DNA of 64,000 nucleotides from PXAP01 sp046483315 (lineage in GTDB: Bacteria > Bacteroidota > Bacteroidia > Bacteroidales > PUMT01), in assembly GCA_046483315.1 (NCBI GenBank), contig JAWODJ010000114.1:8950-72949 (forward strand), read 5' to 3'. The translations under genes and the position numbers were made by a program. This document shows, one piece after another, positions 1 through 8,546 of this stretch. The stretch's first letter is position 1; each line of letters opens with the position of its first letter. The notes beneath the pieces were generated by a model that made no database searches, was not told the origin of the DNA, and saw only the letters and a list, made by a program, of their open reading frames with translations.

Positions 1-19
1 TGTCGCTTAATCAAAATTC

Positions 20-2164
20 ATGGAAAGAATCCTGGAATTATTTAAAAAATACTATAACGGGATAGTTGTTATCTCACTGTTCGTGATTACTGCCCTGCTT
101 ATCTTGTATTTGCTTCCCCGGGAAGGTAAATTCAGGTATGAATATCAACGGGGTCGTCCGTGGATGCATGAAACACTGATTGCCCCCTTTAACTTTCCCA
201 TATATAAATCCGAATCGGAACTGGAAGCTGAACGGGATAGTGTTCTGGAAGATTTCCGTCCCTATTTCCAGTATGACAGTCTGGTGTATGATTCGATCAT
301 TAAGGCTTATAATAGTTATTTTCAGAGAAGCTGGGAAGGTTATTTTAATAATCAATCTGAATCAGGTGTTGATATGCCTGAATTTCCTGTGAGTGAGAAT
401 CCTGATTTCATGAATATTAAGGATGCTTTTATTGATTTCAGCAGTGGGTTGTTGAGAGAAGTGTATGAGCAGGGTATTCTTGACCCGGTGGAGGCTGCAG
501 ACAGGGGCTTTTCTTTAGAGGAATCAATAATAATTGTAAAAAACAATATTGGAGAGAGAACTTCCCCTGAAGAGTTCTTTACTCAGAAATCAGCATACGA
601 ACATATTACAGGAAAGATTGATGAATGGCTTTCTGCAGAACTCAGTGATAAGCCATCGTATATGGCTGAGTTTTTTAATACCCTGGAATACAGCGACTTT
701 GTCATGCCTAATTTGTTTTTTGATGAGGCAACAACCAACAGGGTGCGTCAGAGCCTGCTGGAAGATATTTCTCATGCCAGGGGAATGGTACAGGCGGGAG
801 AACGTATTGTATCCAAGGGTGATCTGATAACCGGTGATATTTTTCTGATACTTGAATCTCTCAGAAGGGAATATGAAACAAAGTTGCGTGGCGCAAATCT
901 TAATATGATTCTTTTGGGACAGTTTATTCTTGTCTTTAGCCTGGTAATCATTCTTTACCTCTTTTTATATAACTTCAGACGTGAGATACTCCATAATATC
1001 CGTAAGACACTTTTCATTCTTTTCCTGCTGTTTATGATGGTTTTTATGTCTATAATGTTTATCAGGTTCAGCATGATCAGTTTTTATATAGTTCCTTTTG
1101 CGATCGTACCCATAATTATGAGAACTTTTTATGACGAGAGGCTTGCCCTGTTTATTCATACCATCATATTGCTGCTTGTCGGTTTCTTTGCTCCCAACAG
1201 TTTTGAATTTGTTTTTCTGAATTTTGTAATTGGTATTGTTGCAATATTCAGCCTTACTAATCTGCATCGCCGCAGCAAATTATTCTTTACCGCCGTTATA
1301 ATTATCCTGTCATATTCCCTGCTGTATTTTGGAATTGCTATTATCCAGGAAAGAAGCATCGAAGCAATTGAATGGATCAATTTTGTGTGGTTTGGAGGTA
1401 ATGGACTGCTTGTGCTCACTACCTATCCATTACTATATATTTTTGAAAAAACGTTTGGTTTTATATCTGATGCAACACTAATGGAGCTGTCAGATACAAA
1501 TCAGCCTCTTTTACGAAAACTTGCTGAAGAAGCGCCAGGTACTTTTCAGCATTCTATCCAGGTGGCTAACCTTTCTGAGGCGGCTGTTAATGAGATAGGA
1601 GGGAATCCTCTCCTTGTAAGGACAGGAGCTTTATATCATGATATAGGCAAGATGTCAAATCCTTTTTATTTTATTGAAAATCAGACTTCAGGTTATAATC
1701 CGCATAATTCACTCGAATTTGAAGAAAGCGCACAAATGATCATCTCGCACGTAACAAAAGGTGTTGAAATGGCAAAAAAGAATAATCTGCCTGTACAGAT
1801 CATTGATTTTATCCTCACCCATCACGGAACGACCAGGGTTCAGTATTTTTACAAGTCATATCTTAACAAGTATCCTGATGATGAGGTTGATGCTGGCAAA
1901 TATACTTATCCCGGACCCAGGCCATTCTCAAAGGAGACAGCAGCACTGATGATGGCCGATTCTGTTGAGGCTGCCTCCAGAAGCCTTAAAGAGATTAATA
2001 TGGAATCTATCAATGCGTTGGTTGACTCAATTATAGATAACCAGGTCAGTGAAGAGCAATTCGCAAATACTGAAATTACATTCAGGGATATTTCAAAGAT
2101 AAAGGAGGTTTATAAGAAGAAACTTCGCAATATTTATCATGCAAGGGTTGCATATCCGGAATAA
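20..2164 (+). CDS. 7TMR-HD family phosphohydrolase, PgpH-like c-di-AMP phosphodiesterase
   Basis: A 714-residue membrane protein. One transmembrane segment lies near residues 15-33, a soluble extracytoplasmic region follows to about residue 285, a cluster of about seven hydrophobic helices spans roughly 293-475, and a cytoplasmic HD domain fills about 500-690. The HD domain shows the metal-binding signature YHDIGK near residue 540 and a later THHGT motif, as expected for a metal-dependent phosphohydrolase. This 7TM-HDED / 7TM / HD order is that of PgpH, which hydrolyses cyclic di-AMP in Gram-positive bacteria; Bacteroidota homologues share the architecture. The ATG at 20 is the first start in an open frame and sits just before the hydrophobic N-terminus. 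The gene converges on the LolA-like gene with 8 bases between stops. Substrate is inferred from family; the HD catalytic core is directly visible. Confidence 0.88.
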   Translation: MERILELFKKYYNGIVVISLFVITALLILYLLPREGKFRYEYQRGRPWMHETLIAPFNFPIYKSESELEAERDSVLEDFRPYFQYDSLVYDSIIKAYNSYFQRSWEGYFNNQSESGVDMPEFPVSENPDFMNIKDAFIDFSSGLLREVYEQGILDPVEAADRGFSLEESIIIVKNNIGERTSPEEFFTQKSAYEHITGKIDEWLSAELSDKPSYMAEFFNTLEYSDFVMPNLFFDEATTNRVRQSLLEDISHARGMVQAGERIVSKGDLITGDIFLILESLRREYETKLRGANLNMILLGQFILVFSLVIILYLFLYNFRREILHNIRKTLFILFLLFMMVFMSIMFIRFSMISFYIVPFAIVPIIMRTFYDERLALFIHTIILLLVGFFAPNSFEFVFLNFVIGIVAIFSLTNLHRRSKLFFTAVIIILSYSLLYFGIAIIQERSIEAIEWINFVWFGGNGLLVLTTYPLLYIFEKTFGFISDATLMELSDTNQPLLRKLAEEAPGTFQHSIQVANLSEAAVNEIGGNPLLVRTGALYHDIGKMSNPFYFIENQTSGYNPHNSLEFEESAQMIISHVTKGVEMAKKNNLPVQIIDFILTHHGTTRVQYFYKSYLNKYPDDEVDAGKYTYPGPRPFSKETAALMMADSVEAASRSLKEINMESINALVDSIIDNQVSEEQFANTEITFRDISKIKEVYKKKLRNIYHARVAYPE

Positions 2165-2172
2165 CACCATGG

Positions 2173-2820
2173 CTACCAGCGCATATCTATAACTTCTACC
2201 CCCGGGTAATCTGATTTATTGAATAGAAAGAATGAACCGGGCAGTTCACCGGTAAAATTAAAATCATTGACTATAAGAGTATATCTGTTACCGTCTTTTC
2301 CGGCAATTACCGCTGAATGCAGTATATGATCCTCCTGTCTTATGAAAAGTTTTACGGTATGAAAATCATGATCAAGTTCAACCGGATGCAGATCTATCTC
2401 ATAAAGCGTTATCCTTTCGTGATTTTCTTCTCCTATAAACCGGTAGCTGAACTCTTCATTGTATATGGTGAAAAGTTTTGCAGGATTAGAGATAAGGCCG
2501 CCACTCTCTTCAGGGTCACTTATTATTACTTCGTTTACCTCCGGCATATAGGTGTATACCGATTTGCCGTCAAACCGGGTTTCTGTCTCCATGAAACTTA
2601 ACCTGTATTTATCATTGCTGATTATTATCTCTCCTTCAAACTCTTCAGGTATATCATCCCTGAGGCTTGATACAATAACCGTAAAGTCTATTGATACAGA
2701 GGGAGCTGAAATTACCTGTTCTGAAAATTGTTCAAGAATTTTCCGGGCTTTTTCCTCCTGCTGTGTGCCTGACATATTGCCGTAACAAACAATCAGAAGT
2801 GTGATAAGGACTATATACAT
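2173..2820 (-). CDS. LolA-like outer-membrane lipoprotein carrier protein
   Basis: A 215-residue exported protein. The N-terminus is a hydrophobic signal sequence of about 18 residues, and the body is beta-rich, with the alternating pattern typical of the LolA/LolB half-barrel. Residues near 85-110 (RFDGKSVYTYMPEVNEV) match the LolA-family pattern in which a short basic strand precedes 'DGK..W.Y.P..N.V'. LolA shuttles lipoproteins across the periplasm from LolCDE to the outer membrane. It lies 12 bases downstream of ftsK on the same strand, a pairing often found in Bacteroidota, so the two are probably co-transcribed. No catalytic residues are expected. The family call is reasonably firm; its role as the sole LolA of the cell is inferred. 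Confidence 0.75.
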   Translation of the reverse strand: MYIVLITLLIVCYGNMSGTQQEEKARKILEQFSEQVISAPSVSIDFTVIVSSLRDDIPEEFEGEIIISNDKYRLSFMETETRFDGKSVYTYMPEVNEVIISDPEESGGLISNPAKLFTIYNEEFSYRFIGEENHERITLYEIDLHPVELDHDFHTVKLFIRQEDHILHSAVIAGKDGNRYTLIVNDFNFTGELPGSFFLFNKSDYPGVEVIDMRW

Positions 2821-2832
2821 TCTTTTAAGACT

Positions 2833-5211
2833 TTAATTATTCAATTCTCTCAATAACTGTTCCAAACTGTATTCGTCCTGTATTAAAACCTGCCGTGCTT
2901 TGCTGCCTTCAAAAGAACCCACTATACCGGCGGCTTCCAGCTGGTCAATTATCCGTCCGGCGCGGTTATATCCGATTGAAAACTTTCTCTGAATAAGAGA
3001 AGTTGAGCCCTGCTGGTGCTGGACAACCAGTCTGGCTGCTTCATCAAAAATATCATCCCTTTTCCTCAGATCGACTTCGGCCGTTTCCTGTCCTGAATCC
3101 CCAACATATTCAGGTAAAAGATGGGCGGTGGCATACCCTTTCTGAGATCCGATAAATTCAGTTATGCGGTCAATCTCAGGGGTATCGATAAAAGCACATT
3201 GTAATCTTATCATTTCATTTCCTGCAGTGATCAGCATATCACCCCTCCCTATGAGCTGGTTGGCACCCGGTGTATCAAGTATGGTTCTGGAATCCATCAT
3301 GGAGGTTACCCTGAAGGCTATGCGGCTTGGAAAGTTTGCCTTGATAACTCCCGTTATAATATTTGTTGTAGGACGCTGTGTTGCTATTACCAGATGAATT
3401 CCTATTGCTCTTGCCAGCTGTGCAAGTCTTGCCAGGGGAGTCTCTATTTCGCGTCCGGCAGTCATAATCAGATCTGCAAATTCATCGATTATAACAACAA
3501 TGTATGGCATATAGCGGTGGCCTTTTTCAGGGTTCAGCCGGCGTGCTGTGAATTTGGCATTATACTCCTTTATATTTCTTACATGTGCCTCCTTAAGCAG
3601 ATTGTATCTCTCATCCATTTCTATGGTAAGCGACTGCAGTGTATGAATAACCTTCTCCGTATCTGTAATTATGGCTTCTTCAGTGTCGGGCAGTTTGGCA
3701 AGGTAGTGGTTCTCTATTTTTGAATAAACTGTGAGCTCCACCTTTTTGGGATCTATCAGTACAAACTTTAATTGTGCCGGATGTTTTTTATATAGAAGTG
3801 AAGTGAGTATGGCATTAAGGCCTACTGATTTTCCCTGTCCCGTTGCTCCGGCAATAAGAAGGTGTGGCATCCTGGTGAGATCAACGGCAAAAGTATCGTT
3901 CGATATTGTCTTGCCCAGAACTATGGGAAGCTCATATTTTGCTTCCTGGAATTTCAAAGAACTTATAACTGAGCGCATTGATACTATCTCAGGATTCTGG
4001 TTGGGAACTTCAATGCCGATGGTGCCTCTTCCCGGGATTGGTGCAATTATTCTGATTCCCAGCGCGGAGAGGCTCAAGGCAATATCATCTTCAAGATTTT
4101 TTATCTTGGAAATGCGGATACCAGGGGCAGGGACTATCTCATATAAAGTTACCGTAGGACCGATCGTAGCTGTTATTTTATCTATCTGGATCTTGTAATT
4201 GCCAAGAGTCTCAACTATCCTGTTTTTATTGGTTAGAAGTTCCTCTTTGCTTACTGAGCTTTCGGCTGATTTGTATAGTTCAAGAAGGTTTACGGGAGGA
4301 AATTTATAGGAGGGAAGATCAAGGGTCGGATCATAATCCTCAACAGTATGAGTATCTATAAGGTCTTCCGAAAGGCTATGATCATCAGCTTTTTTTTCTT
4401 TTACCAGCAGTCTGATGCTATCTTTATCTTCGTTTTCTTCTTCATATATACTTCCCTCATGACTTTGGCTGCCTTCATTGTCAATTTCGAAAGGTTCGTC
4501 TCTTTTAATGACATTTTCTCCGGCAATTGATTCTGCTGCTTCAGGTTGTGTCAGATTAATGTTATCGTTATTATTACTTTTTCCGGTTTCGGGGTTTCTG
4601 ATATTTATCTTCCAGGCGATGTTTTTAATGATCTCAGATGAGCGTTTTACCGAGAAAAGCAATAAGAAAAAGAAAAGAAGGATTAATAGAAATGCTGTAC
4701 CCGTTTTTCCTATAAAGGCATTTAGCCATTCTGCCATAAAATATCCATGGGCGCCGCCTGGACCGCTTCCCAGAAATCCTCCGGCATCTTTGAATATGTA
4801 GCCAAGGGTTAAAGATAAAATGATAGCGCCCGCCACTGTTATCCTCAATGTCCTTCCATATGGGGCCAGTCTGATCCTTATCAGCTTAAAACCGGTCAAT
4901 ATCAGAATAAGAGGTATGCAGAATGAAGCTATCCCGAACCATTTGTTAATAAATAGAGATGAGAGCCATGCCCCGGTTTTGCCTGCCCAGTTTTCAACCC
5001 TGATATCCGGATTTGAAATAATTTTTTCCCATTCAAAGCTCTGGTCGGTTTTCCATGTAAAGAAGTAGGATACAAATGATAAGGTCAGAAATAAGGCGAA
5101 AATCAAAATAAAACTGCCAAGGGCAAGTCTGAAACGTTCATCCCTGAAAAATCCGCTTGTACCTTTTGGTTTTTTTACGGTTTGCTCTTTTTGTTCTTTT
5201 GCTGAAACCAT
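2833..5211 (-). CDS. ftsK: DNA translocase FtsK/SpoIIIE
   Basis: A 792-residue septal DNA pump that clears and aligns chromosome termini during division. About four transmembrane helices lie in residues 30-190, followed by an acidic, low-complexity linker to about residue 300 that is much shorter than in E. coli FtsK. The motor domain carries Walker A GATGQGKS near residue 453 and a Walker B-like VVIIDEFADL near 570. A C-terminal winged-helix gamma domain (about 725-785, with RKFSIGYNRAGRIID) is the part that reads KOPS-like polar sequences. Length is normal for the phylum. The start at 5211 places a basic cytoplasmic tail before the first helix. LolA follows directly. Identification is secure. 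Confidence 0.97.
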   Translation of the reverse strand: MVSAKEQKEQTVKKPKGTSGFFRDERFRLALGSFILIFALFLTLSFVSYFFTWKTDQSFEWEKIISNPDIRVENWAGKTGAWLSSLFINKWFGIASFCIPLILILTGFKLIRIRLAPYGRTLRITVAGAIILSLTLGYIFKDAGGFLGSGPGGAHGYFMAEWLNAFIGKTGTAFLLILLFFFLLLFSVKRSSEIIKNIAWKINIRNPETGKSNNNDNINLTQPEAAESIAGENVIKRDEPFEIDNEGSQSHEGSIYEEENEDKDSIRLLVKEKKADDHSLSEDLIDTHTVEDYDPTLDLPSYKFPPVNLLELYKSAESSVSKEELLTNKNRIVETLGNYKIQIDKITATIGPTVTLYEIVPAPGIRISKIKNLEDDIALSLSALGIRIIAPIPGRGTIGIEVPNQNPEIVSMRSVISSLKFQEAKYELPIVLGKTISNDTFAVDLTRMPHLLIAGATGQGKSVGLNAILTSLLYKKHPAQLKFVLIDPKKVELTVYSKIENHYLAKLPDTEEAIITDTEKVIHTLQSLTIEMDERYNLLKEAHVRNIKEYNAKFTARRLNPEKGHRYMPYIVVIIDEFADLIMTAGREIETPLARLAQLARAIGIHLVIATQRPTTNIITGVIKANFPSRIAFRVTSMMDSRTILDTPGANQLIGRGDMLITAGNEMIRLQCAFIDTPEIDRITEFIGSQKGYATAHLLPEYVGDSGQETAEVDLRKRDDIFDEAARLVVQHQQGSTSLIQRKFSIGYNRAGRIIDQLEAAGIVGSFEGSKARQVLIQDEYSLEQLLRELNN

Positions 5212-5409
5212 GATATTTTTAAGTACCTAATCCTGCCTCTTCCGGTAATTTAACCTGTCAGGTTCATTATTAAATGAAGTGCTGTCTCTTTCGCCTGTAA
5301 ATTTGCAAATTTTTATCCAAGATCCCCCTTTTTTTTAAAAATAACAAAAGCCAAATTGTTACTGTATCAATTTCAGTATGGGAATTTAATAAATATCAGA
5401 AAAATATTA

Positions 5410-5417
5410 TAGCTTTG
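5410..5417 (+). promoter_or_regulatory. Bacteroidota-type -7 element upstream of carbamate kinase
   Basis: TAGCTTTG matches the Bacteroidota -7 consensus TAnnTTTG and lies 33 bases before the carbamate kinase ATG. A TTTA at 5385-5388, 21 bases upstream, is a plausible imperfect -33 TTTG element. Assignment is by consensus only. Confidence 0.5.
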
Positions 5418-5450
5418 TATACTTAACTATGAGTTAGTAAATAACTGTAT

Positions 5451-6407
5451 ATGTGTAAATTAGCTGTAGTGGCTCTTGGGGGCAATGCATTATTGCGCGG
5501 AGATCAGGCAGGGACAATTGATGAACAGGAACAAAATACCTCTGACACCCTTGAGAACCTGGTATTCCTGTTGAAGGAAGGTTATAATCTTGTTATAACT
5601 CACGGTAATGGCCCGCAGGTGGGAAATATCCTCATGAGAAACGATGCAGGGGAACAGAACTATGGAATACCTCAGATGCCACTGGATATTTGTGTTGCCG
5701 ATTCCCAGGGAGGGATTGGTTACATGATTGAAAGAATTATGCTGAATGTTCTCAGGAAGCATAATCTGAACAGGGAAATTGTTACACTTGCCACTATGGT
5801 TGAGGTGGATAAAAATGATGAGGCATTTATGAATCCCTCCAAACGTGTTGGTAAGATTTATACTAAAGATCAGGCAGACAGGCTTTCCGGTGAAAAGGGC
5901 TGGGAATTCAGGGAAGAAGTAAAGATAAAGGATGGATGGCGCAGGGTTGTTCCTTCTCCCGGGCCAATAAGTATATTAAACGAGAATATAGTAGCAAAAC
6001 TGGCTCATGAAGGCACTATTGTAATTGCAGCAGGAGGAGGGGGTGTTCCGGTTTATTATGATGATCAGGGAAATGTCAGGCCTTCTGAGGCTGTTATAGA
6101 TAAGGATCTTGCAGGGTCACTGCTTGCTGCAAGGATCAAAGCAGATGAATTCTATATACTTACAGACGTTCCTTACGTTTTTATAAATTTTAATAAACCC
6201 GGCCAGCAGGCAGTTGAGTTTTTAGATAGAGCAGATACTGTTAAATACATGGAGAAGGGAATGTTTGCAGAAGGCAGCATGGCTCCCAAGATCAGAGCAT
6301 GTTTACAGTTTATAGAAAAGGGAGGAGGGAAGAGCGTTATAACCGAAGCTTTTAAATTGTCAGATAGAAAGTATGGAACCAAAATTACAATGGAATACGA
6401 GGATTGA
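5451..6407 (+). CDS. arcC: carbamate kinase
   Basis: A 318-residue amino-acid-kinase-fold enzyme. It transfers phosphate between carbamoyl phosphate and ADP, making ATP, CO2 and ammonia in the last step of the arginine deiminase route. The N-terminal ALGGNALL loop (residues 8-15) and the HGNGPQVGN loop (about 52-60) bind the phosphates; the DKD motif near residue 222 is also typical. Length matches the family (about 310). It is followed 105 bases later by ornithine carbamoyltransferase, the preceding step of the same pathway, so the pair would convert citrulline or carbamoyl phosphate to ATP. No arginine deiminase gene is in the window. Identification is firm; the direction of flux is inferred. 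Confidence 0.95.
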   Translation: MCKLAVVALGGNALLRGDQAGTIDEQEQNTSDTLENLVFLLKEGYNLVITHGNGPQVGNILMRNDAGEQNYGIPQMPLDICVADSQGGIGYMIERIMLNVLRKHNLNREIVTLATMVEVDKNDEAFMNPSKRVGKIYTKDQADRLSGEKGWEFREEVKIKDGWRRVVPSPGPISILNENIVAKLAHEGTIVIAAGGGGVPVYYDDQGNVRPSEAVIDKDLAGSLLAARIKADEFYILTDVPYVFINFNKPGQQAVEFLDRADTVKYMEKGMFAEGSMAPKIRACLQFIEKGGGKSVITEAFKLSDRKYGTKITMEYED

Positions 6408-6512
6408 TTAATAATTACTTATGCTTTTTATCAGAGGTAATCCAATTATACGAAAAACCCTTTTAATGCAGAAAACATATCACTTATTGTTGAATTTAAA
6501 TCAATACATATC

Positions 6513-7514
6513 ATGGCTTATAACATGAGAAATCGTCATTTTTTGAAATTACTTGATTTTACACCACAGGAGATAAGATACCTGCTGGATTTATCAGTCA
6601 CTCTTAAATCTGCCAAATATGCAGGTACCGAACAACAAAGGCTAAAAGGCAAAAATATTGCATTGATTTTCGAGAAGACTTCAACCCGTACCCGTTGTGC
6701 TTTTGAAGTTGCTGCATTTGATCAGGGTGCTCACGTAAGCTATCTGGGGCCAACCGGCTCACAGATAGGGCATAAGGAATCAATGAAAGACACGGCGCGT
6801 GTTCTGGGTCGCATGTATGATGGTATTGAGTATCGTGGTTTCGGCCAGGATATTGTTCAGGAACTTGCTGAATATGCAGGAGTGCCTGTTTGGAATGGCC
6901 TTACCAACGAATTTCATCCCACCCAGGTTCTTGCTGATCTTATGACAATGATGGAAAACTCTGATAAACCTCTTGAAAATATTGCATTTTGTTATCTCGG
7001 AGATGCAAGAAATAATATGGGCAATTCACTTATGGTAGGAGCTGCAAAGATGGGTATGGATTTCAGGGCTGCCGCACCACCTGCATGTCAGCCTGATAAA
7101 AAGCTTGTTGATAAATGCAGGCTTATCGCAAAGGAAACAGGAGCAAAAATAACTGTAACCGGCAATGTCCGGGAAGCAGTTAGTGGAGTGGACTTTTTAT
7201 ATACCGATGTATGGGTATCAATGGGTGAACCCGAATCTGTATGGGAAGACCGGATAAATTTGCTCAAACCTTACCAGGTTAACAGGAAGACCATAACCTG
7301 GTGTGGAAATCCCGGAGTGAAATTTCTGCATTGCCTTCCCGCCTTTCATAATCGTGAAACAAAAGTCGGAGAAGAAATGTATCAAAAGTTTGGTATTGAA
7401 TCTATGGAAGTAACCGAAGATATTTTTGAATCCGAGCATTCTGTTGTTTTTGACCAGTCTGAAAACCGCATGCACACCATAAAAGCTGTCATGGTTGCAA
7501 CCCTGGGACAGTAA
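6513..7514 (+). CDS. ornithine carbamoyltransferase
   Basis: A 333-residue enzyme that interconverts ornithine plus carbamoyl phosphate and citrulline. The carbamoyl-phosphate loop STRTR is at residues 57-61, HPTQVLAD is near 134, and the ornithine-side motif HCLPA is near 272, so all core active-site signatures are present. The spacing and the carbamate kinase neighbour resemble catabolic ArcB-type enzymes more than lone biosynthetic ArgF, but sequence alone does not settle this. Two Met codons occur near the start (residues 1 and 5); the first is chosen because family N-termini begin shortly before the conserved HFLKLLDFTP. The gene ends in a strong terminator. Confidence 0.94.
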   Translation: MAYNMRNRHFLKLLDFTPQEIRYLLDLSVTLKSAKYAGTEQQRLKGKNIALIFEKTSTRTRCAFEVAAFDQGAHVSYLGPTGSQIGHKESMKDTARVLGRMYDGIEYRGFGQDIVQELAEYAGVPVWNGLTNEFHPTQVLADLMTMMENSDKPLENIAFCYLGDARNNMGNSLMVGAAKMGMDFRAAAPPACQPDKKLVDKCRLIAKETGAKITVTGNVREAVSGVDFLYTDVWVSMGEPESVWEDRINLLKPYQVNRKTITWCGNPGVKFLHCLPAFHNRETKVGEEMYQKFGIESMEVTEDIFESEHSVVFDQSENRMHTIKAVMVATLGQ

Positions 7515-7539
7515 AAACATGATGTGCATATTATTACAC

Positions 7540-7582
7540 AATCCGGAACAGACTATATGAAGTTATTGTTCCGGATTTTTTT
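7540..7582 (+). terminator. intrinsic terminator after ornithine carbamoyltransferase
   Basis: An 11-bp perfect inverted repeat, AATCCGGAACA (7540-7550) and TGTTCCGGATT (7567-7577), is followed by a run of T, 26 bases after the stop codon of the plus-strand gene. Confidence 0.9.
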
Positions 7583-7665
7583 ACCGGGATTTTTTTTATT
7601 CAAACATTAATTCATAACTTGTTTATGATTTTATATTTATTTGTTTGGATAAAACCTTCACAGCT

Positions 7666-7917
7666 ATGACAATTTACATCGGGAATATTCCCTATTCATT
7701 AAAAGAAACCGATATCGAGCAATTATTTGCCGAATTCGGAACAGTGATGTCTGTCAAGATCATTACTGATAAATTTACTCACAGATCAAAGGGTTATGGA
7801 TTTGTTGAAATGGAAAATGATTCAGAGGGGGAAAGCGCCATTGAAAATCTTAACGGCAAAGATGTACTGGGAAGGAGTTTAAAGGTTAGCAGGGCCAATC
7901 CGCGCAAAAACGGGTGA
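7666..7917 (+). CDS. small RRM-domain RNA-binding protein
   Basis: An 83-residue protein made of a single RNA recognition motif. RNP2 is IYIGNI at residues 3-8 and RNP1 is KGYGFVEM at about 43-50, with the aromatic residues that stack on RNA in place. An in-frame TTG seven codons upstream (7645) would add a non-conserved extension; the ATG at 7666 is chosen because homologues start with MTIYIGN or similar. Stand-alone RRM proteins are abundant in Bacteroidota, where they act as global post-transcriptional RNA binders and may take the place of Hfq-like chaperones. It stands alone, between a terminator and another hairpin. A relaxed -7 element (TTTGTTTG, 7640-7647) lies just upstream. Confidence 0.93.
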   Translation: MTIYIGNIPYSLKETDIEQLFAEFGTVMSVKIITDKFTHRSKGYGFVEMENDSEGESAIENLNGKDVLGRSLKVSRANPRKNG

Positions 7918-7950
7918 CCTTTCCCGCGGGATTCCATATAAAATGTATAA

Positions 7951-7982
7951 GATGGGCAGGATCACATTATGCCCTTTTTTAT
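7951..7982 (+). terminator. probable intrinsic terminator after the RRM gene
   Basis: A short GC stem, GGGCA (7954-7958) and TGCCC (7970-7974), is followed by six T. The stem is only 5 bp, so this is weaker than the other terminators in the window, but position and U-tract fit. Confidence 0.55.
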
Positions 7983-8008
7983 TGGAAGGATAAAGCAGGT
8001 TATATAAA

Positions 8009-8042
8009 TAAAAAAATGCCTTAATTATATATTTAAGGCATT
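8009..8042 (-). terminator. intrinsic terminator of the tmRNA gene
   Basis: A perfect 10-bp inverted repeat, AATGCCTTAA (8015-8024) and TTAAGGCATT (8033-8042), runs into a poly-A tract on the plus strand, which is a U-tract when read on the minus strand. It begins 13 bases past the tmRNA 3' end. Confidence 0.88.
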
Positions 8043-8055
8043 AAGATAAAATCTG

Positions 8056-8445
8056 TGGAGCTGGAGGGAGTCGAACCCTCGTCCAAACAAGGAACCTATA
8101 TGATTTCTACATGCTTAGTCTGTTATTAATTGTCGGGTTCAGGCCGGCAACAGACAGCCTAACTAAACCTTATTCCCTTATTTCTCATCAGAAGTCCGGG
8201 AAAAACTCCTGACCAGCCCTAACTTGTCGGTGCCTCTATATCAAAAACCGCAGGGCGGGGTTTTTGAGAGACAGCTTGTCTGCGATCCTTGACCGCAGAT
8301 GGAGCATAGATCTTCTTAAGATTATGCTGCAAGCGCGTAGTTATTCTCGCCGTTTAATTGTTTGCACCACAGTTTAACGAGTTGAATTGCTTTGCTCGGC
8401 ATGCTTACATATCTGCTCATCTTGCTGTCAAAACCAGTCAGCCCC
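8056..8445 (-). ncRNA. ssrA: transfer-messenger RNA (tmRNA)
   Basis: tmRNA rescues stalled ribosomes and tags the nascent protein for proteolysis. The 5' end reads GGGGCTGACTGG (from 8445 downwards). It pairs with CAGCTCC near the 3' end to form the 7-bp acceptor stem with one G-U pair. The T-arm GGTTCGACTCC is intact. The tag frame occupies 8351 to 8322 and encodes GENNYALAA followed by TAA, with GGC as the likely resume codon. The CCA tail is not encoded (the sequence after the discriminator A is CAG), so it must be added after transcription. Total mature length is about 390 nucleotides. Between the ends are segments that could form the usual pseudoknots. Confidence 0.97.
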
Positions 8446-8546
8446 ATGAACAATATGCAATAGTACAAAAATCCTGCCAATTATAAAACGGTGCATTGAT
8501 TTAAATATTTTCACTTAAAATGATTATTTTAGTAAAAAATTCCTTT

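Noticed and set aside
3731..4198. 155-codon open frame opposite ftsK
   Set aside because: It is antisense to a conserved motor domain, and its product shows no family features.
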